5,040 bases of DNA. It comes from an uncultured Lachnospiraceae bacterium (GTDB lineage Bacteria > Bacillota > Clostridia > Lachnospirales > Lachnospiraceae). The DNA is taken from contig CAJUPF010000125.1 of assembly GCA_910588565.1 (NCBI GenBank), forward strand, positions 1 to 5,040, written 5' to 3'. The notes under the pieces are model-generated. The model had not been told where the DNA came from, did not search any database, and was given only the letters and a program-made list of their open reading frames with translations. The position numbers and the translations under genes are program-made. Shown here in pieces: positions 5,039 through 5,040 of the stretch (position 1 is the stretch's first letter; each line of letters begins with the position of its first letter).

Positions 5039-5040
5039 AT

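Overview
The window looks like chromosomal accessory DNA from a gut-type Clostridia bacterium, probably Lachnospiraceae. The evidence is Gram-positive Shine-Dalgarno sites, TTG and GTG starts, moderate to low GC, and protein families (TetR with MFS exporter, DUF4291, CptN-like toxin, DUF6061-like) typical of that group. The taxonomic placement is inference.

Region 1 (1-1910, minus strand) is a drug-efflux style operon. A TetR repressor is transcribed first and a 12-helix MFS exporter second; the exporter's C-terminus runs off the left edge. The tetR promoter carries two nearly identical palindromes, one between -35 and -10 and one near the start of transcription, so autorepression is the obvious reading.

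Region 2 (1911-2243) has no credible gene. It holds a 15-bp palindrome and, directly after it, a 180-bp palindromic element with 25-bp terminal inverted repeats. This resembles a MITE or another small non-autonomous element. A promoter for the next gene follows.

Region 3 (2244-3979, plus strand) is a strip of small and damaged genes: an unrecognised 99-residue protein with a TTG start, the last third of a GNAT acetyltransferase, a DUF4291 protein that has lost its C-terminus, and a DinB-like protein that lacks its start and is broken again by a one-base slip in an A run. It reads as a decaying segment made by insertions and deletions.

Region 4 (4101-4800, plus strand) is the functional highlight: a type III toxin-antitoxin locus. 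A strong promoter drives a short structured RNA (putative antitoxin). A 13-bp hairpin with a GCAA loop and a weak U tract follows, acting as a leaky terminator, and then comes a ToxN/AbiQ/CptN-family endoribonuclease. Such loci act in phage defence (abortive infection) and plasmid or island maintenance. The RNA part is unusual because it shows no clear tandem repeats.

Region 5 (4817-5038, minus strand) is a small DUF6061-like protein, convergent with the toxin gene and sharing a bidirectional hairpin terminator with it.
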